A stretch of 64,000 bases of DNA from CAZHAX01 sp964530325 (GTDB taxonomy: Bacteria; Chloroflexota; Anaerolineae; B4-G1), in NCBI GenBank assembly GCA_964530325.1, contig CAZHAX010000013.1, forward strand, positions 1 through 64,000. The letters run 5' to 3'. The notes under the pieces were generated by a model. It was not told the DNA's origin and searched no databases. It was given only the letters and a program-made list of their open reading frames with translations. The position numbers and the translations under genes were made by a program. Shown here one piece after another: positions 52,000 through 60,306 of this stretch (position 1 is its first letter; each line of letters begins with the position of its first letter).

Positions 52000-54684
52000 A
52001 TGGCCGAAGCCCAGAAGCTCCTTGTTGTGGACGACGACGACGGCACTCGCAAGACGCTGGGCCTTATACTCGCCAACATGGGGTACGGCGTGGAGATGGC
52101 CGACACGGGCCATTCCGCGTTGGAGCAGGCGAAGCAGAAGAGGTTCGATCTGGCCCTCGTCGACTTGCGGCTTCCCGACATGGAGGGCGTGGAACTGATC
52201 GCCCCGCTGAAGGAGGCCTGCCCTGACATCGTCGTGATTATGGCCACCGCCTATGCCTCCATCCAGTCCGCCGTAGATGCCCTCAACCAGGGAGCGGTCG
52301 CCTACATCCAGAAACCCCTGCGCATGGACGAGGTTCTGGCAATAGTCCGAGAAGCGCTGGAGAAGCAGCAGCTGGCCCGCGAGAAGGTGCGGGCGGAACA
52401 GGCGCTGGCCGAGAGCGAGGCCCGATACCGCAGCCTCGTCGAGCTATCCCCTGACGCGGTTGCTATCGAATCGCGCGGCAGGCTGGTCTTTGTCAACCAG
52501 GCGGGCGCGCGACTCCTGGGGGCGGACGAGCCAGAGCAGCTGACCGGTAAACGGATGCTGGATCTCGTCCATCCCGAATGCCGGGCTGCGGCGAAAGCGC
52601 GCGCTCGGCGGGCGCGAAAGGGAGAACGCCCACCACTGAGCCAGGAGAAGTTCGTGCGCCTTGACGGTTCCGTGATCGACGTGGAGGTAGCTGCCGGCCC
52701 GGCTAGCCACCAGGGCAAGCCGGCGGTGCTCATGATCGTGCGCGATATCACAGAGCGAAAGCGGGCCGAGGAGCAGCTGTGGCAGTCGATAGAGCTGTTC
52801 GAGCGGACCTTCATGAACCAGCGCGACGCCATCGTCATCTTCGATGCGGGCTCGCCGCCGCGGGCCGTCGACTGCAACCCGGCCACGATGACCGTGCTGG
52901 GCTACAGCCGTGAGGAGATGCTCGGGCAGCCGCTCGAGGCGCTGGTTTCCGAGGAGGAGAACGGGCCCTTCCTTGAGATGCTGCAAGGCGCGGTGCGCGA
53001 TGCCGGCTATGTGCACGCGTCTGGCCAGGCCGTATGGAGGCGGGACGGAGCTACGTTCCCAGCCGATCTCTACGTGGCTCCGCTCAAGGACAAGCGCGGT
53101 CAGGGATGCGGTTGGGTCTGCGTCGTTCGCGATGTGACAGAGCGGAAGCGAGCCGAGGAGGCGCTCCAAGCCAGCGAATCCAGGTTCAGGGAGCTAGCCG
53201 AGCTGCTTCCCGGCATCGTCTTCGAGATGAATGCGGACGGCGAGCTGACCTTCGTCAACCGGATGGGATTCGAGGCCTTTGCCTACGCTGAGGAGGACTC
53301 CGGGCAAGGGGTGAACGCCCTGGATGTAGTGGTCCCCGAGGACCGGCCCAGAGCAAGCGCTGATCTGGCGATGGCGCTGGCCGGCGAAGGGGTGGTCACC
53401 GCTGAGTATACCGTGCTTAGGAAGGACGGAGAGACCTTCCCTGTAATAGTGTACGCTAATCGGGTTGCACAGGGGAGCGAAGGTGTGGGTGTGAGGGGGA
53501 TCGTGATCGACCTCACAGACCAGAAGCGATTGGAGGCTACGGTTCGCCATCAGGACCGTCTCGCCGCAGTCGGCCGCCTCGCCGGGGGCATTGCCCATGA
53601 CTTCAACAACTACCTGACCACGATCGCGCTCTATGCTCAGTCTCTCCGATCCAGGCCTAACCTTGCGGCGGAGGTCACAGGCAGCACGGAGACCATCCTG
53701 GAGCAGGCCCGCGGAGCGGCTCGGCTGGTCCGCCAGCTGCTCGACTTCAGCCGGTCGTCGAGTGTAGAGAAGCGCCCAATGGACCTGGCGGCCTTTGCCA
53801 GGAGTGTGGCGGACATGCTCCGGCGGGCCCTATCCGAGGAGATCGACCTCGCGGTGGAGGCGAGCGGTGACGATTGTGTCGTCGAAGCGGACCGCGACCG
53901 GATGGAGCAGATGCTGATGAACCTGGCTCTGAACGCTCGCGATGCCATGCCCCAGGGCGGCGAGCTCCAGGTGAGAGTCTCCAGAATCGAGCTGGGCGCC
54001 GAGGGCGAGGCGCCGGTCGGCGGAATGGCCCCAGGCTCCTGGATTCGCCTGACCGTCGCGGATACGGGGGTGGGTCTGAGCGACGAGGCCCGCGCTCACC
54101 TTTTCGAGCCGTTCTTCACCACCAAGGAGCCGGGGAAGGGTACTGGACTGGGGCTCTCTCAGGTCTATGGGATCGTCGTGCAGCACGGCGGCCACATCAC
54201 GGTGGAGAGCGGCCGGGGAGAAGGGACCACCTTCCGCATCTACCTGCCGGCCCGCTCCGATCCAACCCGTCGACCTGCCGTCCGCCACCACGGGTCACTA
54301 CCCAAGTCCAAGCGCAAGGCGGAGACTATTATGCTTGTGGAGGACGAGGAGGCCGTGCGTAGCGCCGGGCGTGAATTGCTGCAGTCGCTTGGCTATCAAG
54401 TGCTCACCGCTTCGAACGGGAGCGAGGCGCTTGAGGTCTACGGAGCAGCCCGCAAGGTGAATCTCGTCCTCACCGACCTGGTCATGCCCGGTATGAGCGG
54501 GGAGAATCTGGTGAAGGAGCTGCGCGGTCTCGACCCCGGCCTGAAGGCGTTGGGCATGACCGGCTACGCGCTCGAGCAGACCGCCGACGAGCTGAGGGAG
54601 GCGGGCATCGTCGATATAGTGGAAAAGCCCTTCGATGCAGGCGACCTGGCCCAGGCAGTGCGGCACGCCTTGGACTCTTCGTGA
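52000..54684 (+). CDS. Hybrid histidine kinase (REC, three PAS, HisKA, HATPase, REC)
   Basis: The 894-residue soluble protein has receiver 1 (Asp55 in LALVDLRLPD), PAS domains at about 140-250, 260-380 and 385-505, HisKA (GRLAGGIAHDFNNYLTT, His533), HATPase_c (about 635-755) and receiver 2 (Asp826 in NLVLTDLVMPG). The HDFNN motif marks the group of hybrid kinases related to those of Deltaproteobacteria and Chloroflexota. ATG at 52000 follows GGGAGGAG. It ends the island and could link the receivers before it. Confidence 0.93.
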   Translation: MAEAQKLLVVDDDDGTRKTLGLILANMGYGVEMADTGHSALEQAKQKRFDLALVDLRLPDMEGVELIAPLKEACPDIVVIMATAYASIQSAVDALNQGAVAYIQKPLRMDEVLAIVREALEKQQLAREKVRAEQALAESEARYRSLVELSPDAVAIESRGRLVFVNQAGARLLGADEPEQLTGKRMLDLVHPECRAAAKARARRARKGERPPLSQEKFVRLDGSVIDVEVAAGPASHQGKPAVLMIVRDITERKRAEEQLWQSIELFERTFMNQRDAIVIFDAGSPPRAVDCNPATMTVLGYSREEMLGQPLEALVSEEENGPFLEMLQGAVRDAGYVHASGQAVWRRDGATFPADLYVAPLKDKRGQGCGWVCVVRDVTERKRAEEALQASESRFRELAELLPGIVFEMNADGELTFVNRMGFEAFAYAEEDSGQGVNALDVVVPEDRPRASADLAMALAGEGVVTAEYTVLRKDGETFPVIVYANRVAQGSEGVGVRGIVIDLTDQKRLEATVRHQDRLAAVGRLAGGIAHDFNNYLTTIALYAQSLRSRPNLAAEVTGSTETILEQARGAARLVRQLLDFSRSSSVEKRPMDLAAFARSVADMLRRALSEEIDLAVEASGDDCVVEADRDRMEQMLMNLALNARDAMPQGGELQVRVSRIELGAEGEAPVGGMAPGSWIRLTVADTGVGLSDEARAHLFEPFFTTKEPGKGTGLGLSQVYGIVVQHGGHITVESGRGEGTTFRIYLPARSDPTRRPAVRHHGSLPKSKRKAETIMLVEDEEAVRSAGRELLQSLGYQVLTASNGSEALEVYGAARKVNLVLTDLVMPGMSGENLVKELRGLDPGLKALGMTGYALEQTADELREAGIVDIVEKPFDAGDLAQAVRHALDSS

Positions 54685-54709
54685 GCGTCCATCGGGGCGC
54701 AGTCAAGGC

Positions 54710-54738
54710 TTGTCGATTCGCTCCTTTGGTGATAGAAT
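54710..54738 (+). promoter_or_regulatory. Promoter of the tRNA-Thr/tRNA-Tyr genes
   Basis: TTGTCG (54710-54715), 17 bases and TAGAAT (54733-54738). The -10 box equals that of the tRNA-Ser promoter. Confidence 0.65.
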
Positions 54739-54792
54739 CGTTTACGCTCCAGAGCTGAGGTCTTGGCCCTGCGGCAGGTGCCTTTCAATCGC

Positions 54793-54865
54793 GCCGGCGT
54801 AGCTCAGTTGGCAGAGCAACTGACTTGTAATCAGTGGGTCATGGGTTCGACTCCCGTCGCCGGCT
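54793..54865 (+). tRNA. tRNA-Thr (anticodon TGT)
   Basis: Acceptor GCCGGCG/CGCCGGC, discriminator T, D-arm AGCTCAGTTGG, T-loop GGTTCGACT and loop CTTGTAA with TGT at 54826-54828. CCA is not encoded. Confidence 0.95.
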
Positions 54866-54936
54866 CTGGCTTTCGGGAGCGGGTCGGGCGAGGGTGCCTT
54901 CGGTCCAGCAGCACTCTCCAATCAGTGCGGTGTCGT

Positions 54937-55018
54937 GGGTCGGTGTCCCGAGCGGCAAAGGGGGCGGACTGTAAATCCGCTGGCTCAGCCTTCGCAGGTT
55001 CGAGTCCTGCCCGGCCCA
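54937..55018 (+). tRNA. tRNA-Tyr (anticodon GTA)
   Basis: The 82-base class II tRNA has acceptor GGGTCGG/CCGGCCC, discriminator A, a medium variable arm and loop CTGTAAA with GTA at 54971-54973. CCA is not encoded. It sits 71 bases after tRNA-Thr and likely shares its transcript. Confidence 0.93.
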
Positions 55019-55052
55019 CCTGAAGGTCGGCCTCCTGTCTGGCCAAGAGAAA

Positions 55053-55077
55053 GCGCCCGGTGCATAGCACCGGGCGC
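55053..55077. terminator. Bidirectional terminator
   Basis: Perfect 11-bp stem GCGCCCGGTGC/GCACCGGGCGC with ATA loop. CTCTTT follows on the plus strand and TTTCTCTT on the minus strand. It separates tRNA-Tyr from the convergent membrane gene. Confidence 0.75.
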
Positions 55078-55102
55078 CTCTTTGCTCGTCTGCCGTGGAA
55101 GT

Positions 55103-57409
55103 CTAGGTAGGAGAGCCGCCGCCGGCCCCGCGGCTCAATCGACCGAGCGCCACGTAGGCCACCGCGTAGCAGCCGGCCCCGACCAGCAGCGCGGCTGGGA
55201 TGCCGGCGTAGACCATCAGGATCATGCAGAGGTTAGTGCCCACCACGGCCGCACCGCCGTTGCAGGCCCAGGCCCAGGCGACGCGAGGTCGGTTCTCCTC
55301 GCCAACCAGACGGATCCCCGTCGCCATCGGCATGCCCATGGGTACCGCTATAGCCGCCAGGGCCAGAAGTGTCACCACTACCCGTAGCCAGAAGGGAACC
55401 GCTATCAACCCATGGATCAGGGGCAGCAGGCCCAGCGAGGCCACGGCAGCAAGGATGCATATGACCAGGCACATGCGGCGGGCGCGCTCCGTCTCCAGCC
55501 GCCGCACGAGCACGCTTCCCAGACCCGCGAAGGCCAGCATTCCCAGGAGCACTATGCTGAGCGCATACGTGGGATGGCCAAGGAATAGAGCCATTATCTG
55601 AATCAGCCCCAGCTCGATCGCCATGAAGCCCACCCCCAGGCTGGCGAAGTAGAGCGTCGATGTGCCCCATCCCTTCCCTGAGCCGGCAGCCCTGCGGCGC
55701 AGGACGACCGGCAGGCCCAGGACGAGCAGTGTGAGCACGAAGACTACCCCGAGCGTGACGAAGAGTAGGTCGGTGCTCTGGTTGTAGAGCACCGAACCGG
55801 AGGCAGTCGCCTCGGAGTAGAACGTAGAGAACGGCGGTACGAACTGGAAGAAGAACGGGTTGGCGTCGTAGCACGGCTCGACGAAGTAGGGATAGTCGCC
55901 GTAGAACCGATCTCGCCCACTCGTGTAGGCGAACTCGGAGAAGGGCGTGTCCAGGCGCTGCCCCGGCCGATGCATGTAACTCCACCCGTTCGCCGCGACG
56001 TAGGAATCGACCAGGGCCAGCTGCTGCTCGGTGAAGGGCGACCTGGCCAGCAGGATATAGCCCCACTCCTTTAGGTCGTCCCGACGGTAATCCTGCACCG
56101 GGGCCAGGACGATGAGGTGATCCTCTGGATGCTCTATCCCCTCGTCCCGCAAAGCCTGATCGATCGTGGTGAACAGGCGCAGGTTCTCTCTGGGGGGATA
56201 GAACAGCCACCGCCTTGTCGCCAGCAGCCCTTGGGGAGACAGCTTGCCGAAGAAGTCCCTGAACGCCTCCACAGTATAGAGGTAGTTCTCAGAGAGGCTG
56301 TACGCTCCCGCCGCCGAAGCGGCGTAGGTGTCGACGGCGTGCATTCCGATCAGGTCGAACGTCGTCTCGGCCGACCGCACGGCGTGCCGCCCTTCATCGA
56401 TCTCCGCGACCACCTGCGGCAGGTTGAAGATGCCGCCGTTGTACTCGCTGTCCTGGCCTACGCTCCAGTTGATGATGCTGGGGTTGATGTCGACCGCCAA
56501 CACATAGGATGGATCGTAGTTGACCGCTGACTTGAGCTGCGGCCCGGCCCCCACGCCGATGATGGCGATTCGAGGATTCGGCGGTGCCAGCAGGTATTCG
56601 ATCTCGGCCTGGGGATCGATGATCCACGTGGAAGCATCCCCGTCGATGATGTAGTGGCCGGGCCCCAGCCGGTCTGTGCGGGCCAGGTGGTTCCACTCAT
56701 ACTCGATCACTGCGTCGCCGTAGCGGGCGTTCGGATCGAACAACTCCGCCCCAATCCAGGAGGCGATCAGAACAGCGGACAGCGCGGCGACCGCCGCCCA
56801 CCAGGACACCTCGGCCGCTCCCCGGCCCCGGCCCGCGAGCACCAGGATGCCAGCGAGGAGGGCCAGCCCTCCGCAAAGCAGGAACGCCTTTGGTGGACCG
56901 ACCAGGTACATCAGAGCTACAGAGGCGATGCAGCCAACCGAGGCTCCCAGCAGGTCGCTCGCATACAGCCGGTTGAAGAGGGCCCGGTACTGGCTGAACA
57001 ATGACGAGTAGACGATCCCGGCGCAGAAGTAGAGGCCCACCATCAGCAACGAGAGCGCGATCAGGTATGGGACGGCGGTGTATCCGTTGATCTTCGCCAT
57101 GCCCACATTCGCAGGAGGAGAGAGCCAGGCATAGGCGAGCAGTAGAAGGAGGGTGAAGACGACGATGCCCAGCAGGCCGAACATGAGGGCCCGGCGCAGG
57201 TTGAGCCGACTTCCCAGAACGAAGACCCATGCCCCTGCCCCGGCGATTCCGAGTTGCGCCAGTGAGATCACCAGGAATACGAAATGGAAATAGAACTTGT
57301 AGGACAGGAGTCGCGTCACTGTGACCTGTGCCCCGAGCATGGCCACGGAGACCAGGAAGATGACGGCGAAGTAGCGCCGCCCGAAGCCATCTGATGAAGT
57401 CAAGAACAC
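55103..57409 (-). CDS. Membrane protein with spermidine-synthase-like methyltransferase fold
   Basis: The 768-residue protein has an N-terminal bundle of about seven helices (residues 10-215), a Rossmann-fold domain (about 225-500) with IAIIGVGAGPQLKSAV and VLAVDINPSIINW (aminopropyltransferase/methyltransferase-type cofactor loop), and a C-terminal helix bundle (about 545-760). This matches the fused 'spermidine synthase-like' membrane proteins of unknown role. It lacks the full set of spermidine synthase active-site residues, so real polyamine synthesis is doubtful. It stands alone. Confidence 0.78.
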   Translation of the reverse strand: MFLTSSDGFGRRYFAVIFLVSVAMLGAQVTVTRLLSYKFYFHFVFLVISLAQLGIAGAGAWVFVLGSRLNLRRALMFGLLGIVVFTLLLLLAYAWLSPPANVGMAKINGYTAVPYLIALSLLMVGLYFCAGIVYSSLFSQYRALFNRLYASDLLGASVGCIASVALMYLVGPPKAFLLCGGLALLAGILVLAGRGRGAAEVSWWAAVAALSAVLIASWIGAELFDPNARYGDAVIEYEWNHLARTDRLGPGHYIIDGDASTWIIDPQAEIEYLLAPPNPRIAIIGVGAGPQLKSAVNYDPSYVLAVDINPSIINWSVGQDSEYNGGIFNLPQVVAEIDEGRHAVRSAETTFDLIGMHAVDTYAASAAGAYSLSENYLYTVEAFRDFFGKLSPQGLLATRRWLFYPPRENLRLFTTIDQALRDEGIEHPEDHLIVLAPVQDYRRDDLKEWGYILLARSPFTEQQLALVDSYVAANGWSYMHRPGQRLDTPFSEFAYTSGRDRFYGDYPYFVEPCYDANPFFFQFVPPFSTFYSEATASGSVLYNQSTDLLFVTLGVVFVLTLLVLGLPVVLRRRAAGSGKGWGTSTLYFASLGVGFMAIELGLIQIMALFLGHPTYALSIVLLGMLAFAGLGSVLVRRLETERARRMCLVICILAAVASLGLLPLIHGLIAVPFWLRVVVTLLALAAIAVPMGMPMATGIRLVGEENRPRVAWAWACNGGAAVVGTNLCMILMVYAGIPAALLVGAGCYAVAYVALGRLSRGAGGGSPT

Positions 57410-57485
57410 CTACCCCCTGCAGCGTTGGTCTTGGCCTGATGGTACGGCGGGCCGGGTTGACCTCGTGCTCCCGCCACCCAGGCTA

Positions 57486-58505
57486 TCAGCGGCAGCGTCC
57501 GAGCAGACCCTGCGCCAGCTCCTTCAGTGCCTCTCCGGCTGGCCCTTGCAGGCTGGCCTTCTCCAGCGAGGCCAGTGCCCGAGTGTGATGCTCGCGCTCC
57601 AGCTCCTCCACGTAGCGCCGGCTCCCTACCTGCTCGAGCAAGCGCGTGGCCGTGTCGATCTCCTCCTCAGACAGCGCGTCCTGCGCCAGCAAGCCGCGCA
57701 GCTCGCTGTTGTTCTCAGCCCCATGCAGCACGAGGAGCGACTTCTTGCGACGGGCCAGGTCGGCCCCTGATGGCTTGCCGGTCTTCTCCGGATCTCCCCA
57801 TACGCCCAGGATATCGTCACGCATCTGGAAGGCGATCCCGAGATGGCGGCCGAATGAAGCCAGTCTCGCTTGCCTGTCCGCGTTCGCGGCGGCCACGACT
57901 GCACCGAGCTTGCAGGCGCACGAGACGAGGGCCGCCGTCTTTCCTTCGATCATCGCCAGGTAGTCGTCCGCGGTGACGTCTCCCCGATCCTCGAAGCCGA
58001 TGTCCAGGTGCTGGCCACCGGTGAGTGCCAGCTCGCTTTCGATCAGCAGGTCCAGAGCCGCCAGCACCTTGCCATCCTCCACGCCGCGCCCGCGCAGCCT
58101 GAGCAGCGCCAGGTGAGCCAGGCCGAACATGGCATCGCCGGCGTTGATCCCGCGGGCTTCGCCCCACACCGCCCAGACCGTGGGGCGCCCGCGCCTCGTC
58201 CTATCGCCGTCCTCGATATCGTCGTGTATCAGAGAGAAGTTGTGCAGCAACTCCACAGCTGCGGCTGCTGGCAGTGCCTTCTGCCAATCACCGCCGCATC
58301 CCTCGCAGGCCAGCAGGCAGAGCATCGGCCGGACGCGCTTGCCGCTTTCTGCCGGCGAAGGCTTCAGCGTGCTGTCCACCCATCCCAGGTGGTACCTCAA
58401 GATGCCGAAGAGCTCGGCGTGCTGTTGCTGCGGCGCCTGAGCGACGGCTTGCAGCTCCGCCTCGAGGCTGGGGAGGTAGCGCTCCTGTAGATCGCGAAGA
58501 GACAT
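57486..58505 (-). CDS. Polyprenyl diphosphate synthase (farnesyl/geranylgeranyl type)
   Basis: This 339-residue enzyme extends allylic diphosphates with isopentenyl diphosphate. The first Asp-rich motif is DDIED (residues 95-99) followed by DRTRRGRP, and the second is MRDDILGVWGD. SGKRVRPML binds the substrate. Product length cannot be fixed from the sequence alone. The adjacent type 2 isomerase gene, 32 bases upstream, supplies dimethylallyl diphosphate, so the two form an isoprenoid operon. Confidence 0.93.
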   Translation of the reverse strand: MSLRDLQERYLPSLEAELQAVAQAPQQQHAELFGILRYHLGWVDSTLKPSPAESGKRVRPMLCLLACEGCGGDWQKALPAAAAVELLHNFSLIHDDIEDGDRTRRGRPTVWAVWGEARGINAGDAMFGLAHLALLRLRGRGVEDGKVLAALDLLIESELALTGGQHLDIGFEDRGDVTADDYLAMIEGKTAALVSCACKLGAVVAAANADRQARLASFGRHLGIAFQMRDDILGVWGDPEKTGKPSGADLARRKKSLLVLHGAENNSELRGLLAQDALSEEEIDTATRLLEQVGSRRYVEELEREHHTRALASLEKASLQGPAGEALKELAQGLLGRCR

Positions 58506-58537
58506 CAGCTTGAATCCGGTGTCGCCTGGCGCGGCCT

Positions 58538-59617
58538 CTACTGTTCAGACCGCTGCAGGGAAGTCGCCCGAAGAGTCCTTATGTCACCAGCTCCAGCGCC
58601 GAACATGGCTACCCGGAGCTGCATCACCAGCCGGGCGATCAGCTCGCTCACGGCCTCAGCAGATTCGCTAGCCGCCCGGAGCAGGGGCCCGGCGATGCCG
58701 CAGGCTGCTGCTCCCAGCGCCACTGCCTTGGCTATATGAAGCCCGTTGCGGATGCCCCCGCTGGCGATGACTGGAAGGCTCGGTGCGCCCCGCAGGGCCA
58801 TCTGCAGGCTGTCCGCCGTGGGGATGCCCCATTCGGCGAATACCTCGGCCGCGTCGCGCTGGCGCCCCGTATCGGAGCGGTACATCTCAACGCGGCTCCA
58901 GGAGCTGCCCCCGGCACCGGCAACGTCGATGGCCGCCACGCCCGCATCGGCTAGCTGTCTGGCCACGTCCTCCGATATTCCGAAGCCGACTTCCTTGACT
59001 ACGACCGGCCTCTCCAGCGCCCGGCACACGGACTCGATCCGACCCAGCAGGCCGGCGAATTGGGTCTGCCCCTCAGGCTGGAGTGCCTCCTGCAGCGGGT
59101 TCAGGTGCAGGATGAGCCCGTCGGCATCGATCATGTCTACCGCCCGCCGGCACTCATCCGGGCCGTATCCGAGGTTGAGCTGAATGGCCCCCAGGTTGGC
59201 TAACAGCAACACGTCCGGCGCGACGCCGCGGACACGGAACGTGTCCGCCAGGGCCGGATCCTCGATGGCGGCACGCTGGGAGCCCACACCGATGGCCACG
59301 CCGGCGCTCTGCGCCGCCTGCGCCAGGCGCCGATTGATCGGCCCGGCCTCAGGAGCGCCTCCAGTCATAGAGGAGATAAGGATCGGAGCCTTCAGAGCCT
59401 TGCCCAGTAGATCGGCCCGAACATCTACGTCATCCAGGTTCAGATCCGGCAGGGCGCAGTGGATGAAGCTGAAGTGCTCCAGGCCCGTGGTCACTTCCTT
59501 GTAGTCAACGTCCTCGTGAAGGTTTATGCGGATGTGGTCGGACTTGCGTCGCTGGTGTTGCTGCGCAGACCCGTCCGCTGGCGACGCAACCCCCGGGCCT
59601 CTTGGGTGTTTCTTCAT
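58538..59617 (-). CDS. fni: Type 2 isopentenyl-diphosphate delta-isomerase
   Basis: The FMN-dependent enzyme interconverts isopentenyl and dimethylallyl diphosphate. It starts MKKHPRG, with RRKSDHIRINL, ILISSMTGGAPEAG, GVGSQRAAIEDP, VVVKEVGFGIS and VIASGGIRNGLHIAKAVALG as family motifs. I use ATG 59617 (359 residues), because the longer frame to 59641 begins upstream of a -10 box at 59634-59629. The leader would be only about 5 bases. The prenyl synthase follows in the same operon. Confidence 0.93.
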   Translation of the reverse strand: MKKHPRGPGVASPADGSAQQHQRRKSDHIRINLHEDVDYKEVTTGLEHFSFIHCALPDLNLDDVDVRADLLGKALKAPILISSMTGGAPEAGPINRRLAQAAQSAGVAIGVGSQRAAIEDPALADTFRVRGVAPDVLLLANLGAIQLNLGYGPDECRRAVDMIDADGLILHLNPLQEALQPEGQTQFAGLLGRIESVCRALERPVVVKEVGFGISEDVARQLADAGVAAIDVAGAGGSSWSRVEMYRSDTGRQRDAAEVFAEWGIPTADSLQMALRGAPSLPVIASGGIRNGLHIAKAVALGAAACGIAGPLLRAASESAEAVSELIARLVMQLRVAMFGAGAGDIRTLRATSLQRSEQ

Positions 59618-59628
59618 TGCGGATTCGA

Positions 59629-59657
59629 ATGATAGCGGCAAAGAGAGTGCTTGTCAA
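59629..59657 (-). promoter_or_regulatory. Promoter of the fni operon
   Basis: On the minus strand, TTGACA (59657-59652), 17 bases and TATCAT (59634-59629). The mRNA would be almost leaderless. Confidence 0.75.
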
Positions 59658-59669
59658 CCATCCGCTTGT

Positions 59670-59697
59670 TTGACAAAAGGGTGGGCACATGTAGAAT
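59670..59697 (+). promoter_or_regulatory. Promoter of acpP
   Basis: TTGACA (59670-59675), 16 bases and TAGAAT (59692-59697), divergent from the fni promoter. Confidence 0.75.
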
Positions 59698-59744
59698 AGC
59701 GCTGTCATCCTCGACCCGGGAGACAACCCAAGGAGGCAAAGCAA

Positions 59745-59981
59745 ATGGCGGATACGTTCGAGCGCGTCAAGAAGATTGTGGTGGATCTTCTAGGAGCTGT
59801 TCCGGATACCGTCACGGCCGAAGCGCGGTTCCGTGAGGATCTGGAAGCCGACTCCCTCGATCTCGTTGAGCTGATCATGGCCTTCGAGGAGGAGTTCGGA
59901 GGCACGATCTCCGACGACGAGGCGCAGCAGATCACGACGGTCGGGCAGGTAGTCAAGTACATCGATGAGCACATGAGCTGA
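59745..59981 (+). CDS. acpP: Acyl carrier protein
   Basis: The 78-residue acidic protein carries the phosphopantetheine Ser in EADSLDLVELIMAFEEEF. It holds growing acyl chains in fatty acid synthesis. The ATG follows AAGGAGG. A strong terminator follows, so the gene is transcribed alone, away from other fab genes. Confidence 0.95.
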   Translation: MADTFERVKKIVVDLLGAVPDTVTAEARFREDLEADSLDLVELIMAFEEEFGGTISDDEAQQITTVGQVVKYIDEHMS

Positions 59982-60020
59982 CCGGCGGGCGTGCGCTGCA
60001 CGCCTGGTCAAGTCAGGTGG

Positions 60021-60058
60021 AAAGGCTGCCGACAGTCACTCCGTCGGTAGCCTTTTTT
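60021..60058 (+). terminator. Intrinsic terminator of acpP
   Basis: A 13-bp stem (AAAGGCTGCCGAC/GTCGGTAGCCTTT, one G-U pair) runs into six T ending at 60058. Confidence 0.9.
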
Positions 60059-60108
60059 GCCTGCGGGTTCGGCTGCAGGCAGCACGCGGTGGGCAGGAGA
60101 TCACCTCA

Positions 60109-60306
60109 ATGGAGTGCAAGATCGAGCAGAACCTGGAGAGGTGTACGTGCACCTACGAGCCCTGTTCGCGCAAGGGGAAGTGCTGCGATTGCCTGCGCTA
60201 CCATTGGCAGATGGGGGAGCTTCCGGGCTGCCTTTTTCCGCCGGAAGCGGAACGGACCTACGACCGCTCCATCGCCAACTTCATCCGCATTCACAGCAGC
60301 CGCTAG
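60109..60306 (+). CDS. DUF6485 small Cys-rich protein
   Basis: The 65-residue protein MECKIEQNLERCTCTYEPC continues with RKGKCCDCLRYH and LPGCLFPPEAERTYDRS, the full DUF6485 pattern. The seven or more Cys suggest a zinc or iron-sulfur site, but no function is known. The ATG follows AGGAGA. Its stop (60304-60306) shares CTAG with the opposing stop of the next gene, so the two overlap tail to tail by 4 bases. Confidence 0.85.
   Translation: MECKIEQNLERCTCTYEPCSRKGKCCDCLRYHWQMGELPGCLFPPEAERTYDRSIANFIRIHSSR

Noticed and set aside
55103..57409. True spermidine synthase
   Set aside because: It has the Rossmann core but is fused to two membrane bundles and does not show the full polyamine active site.
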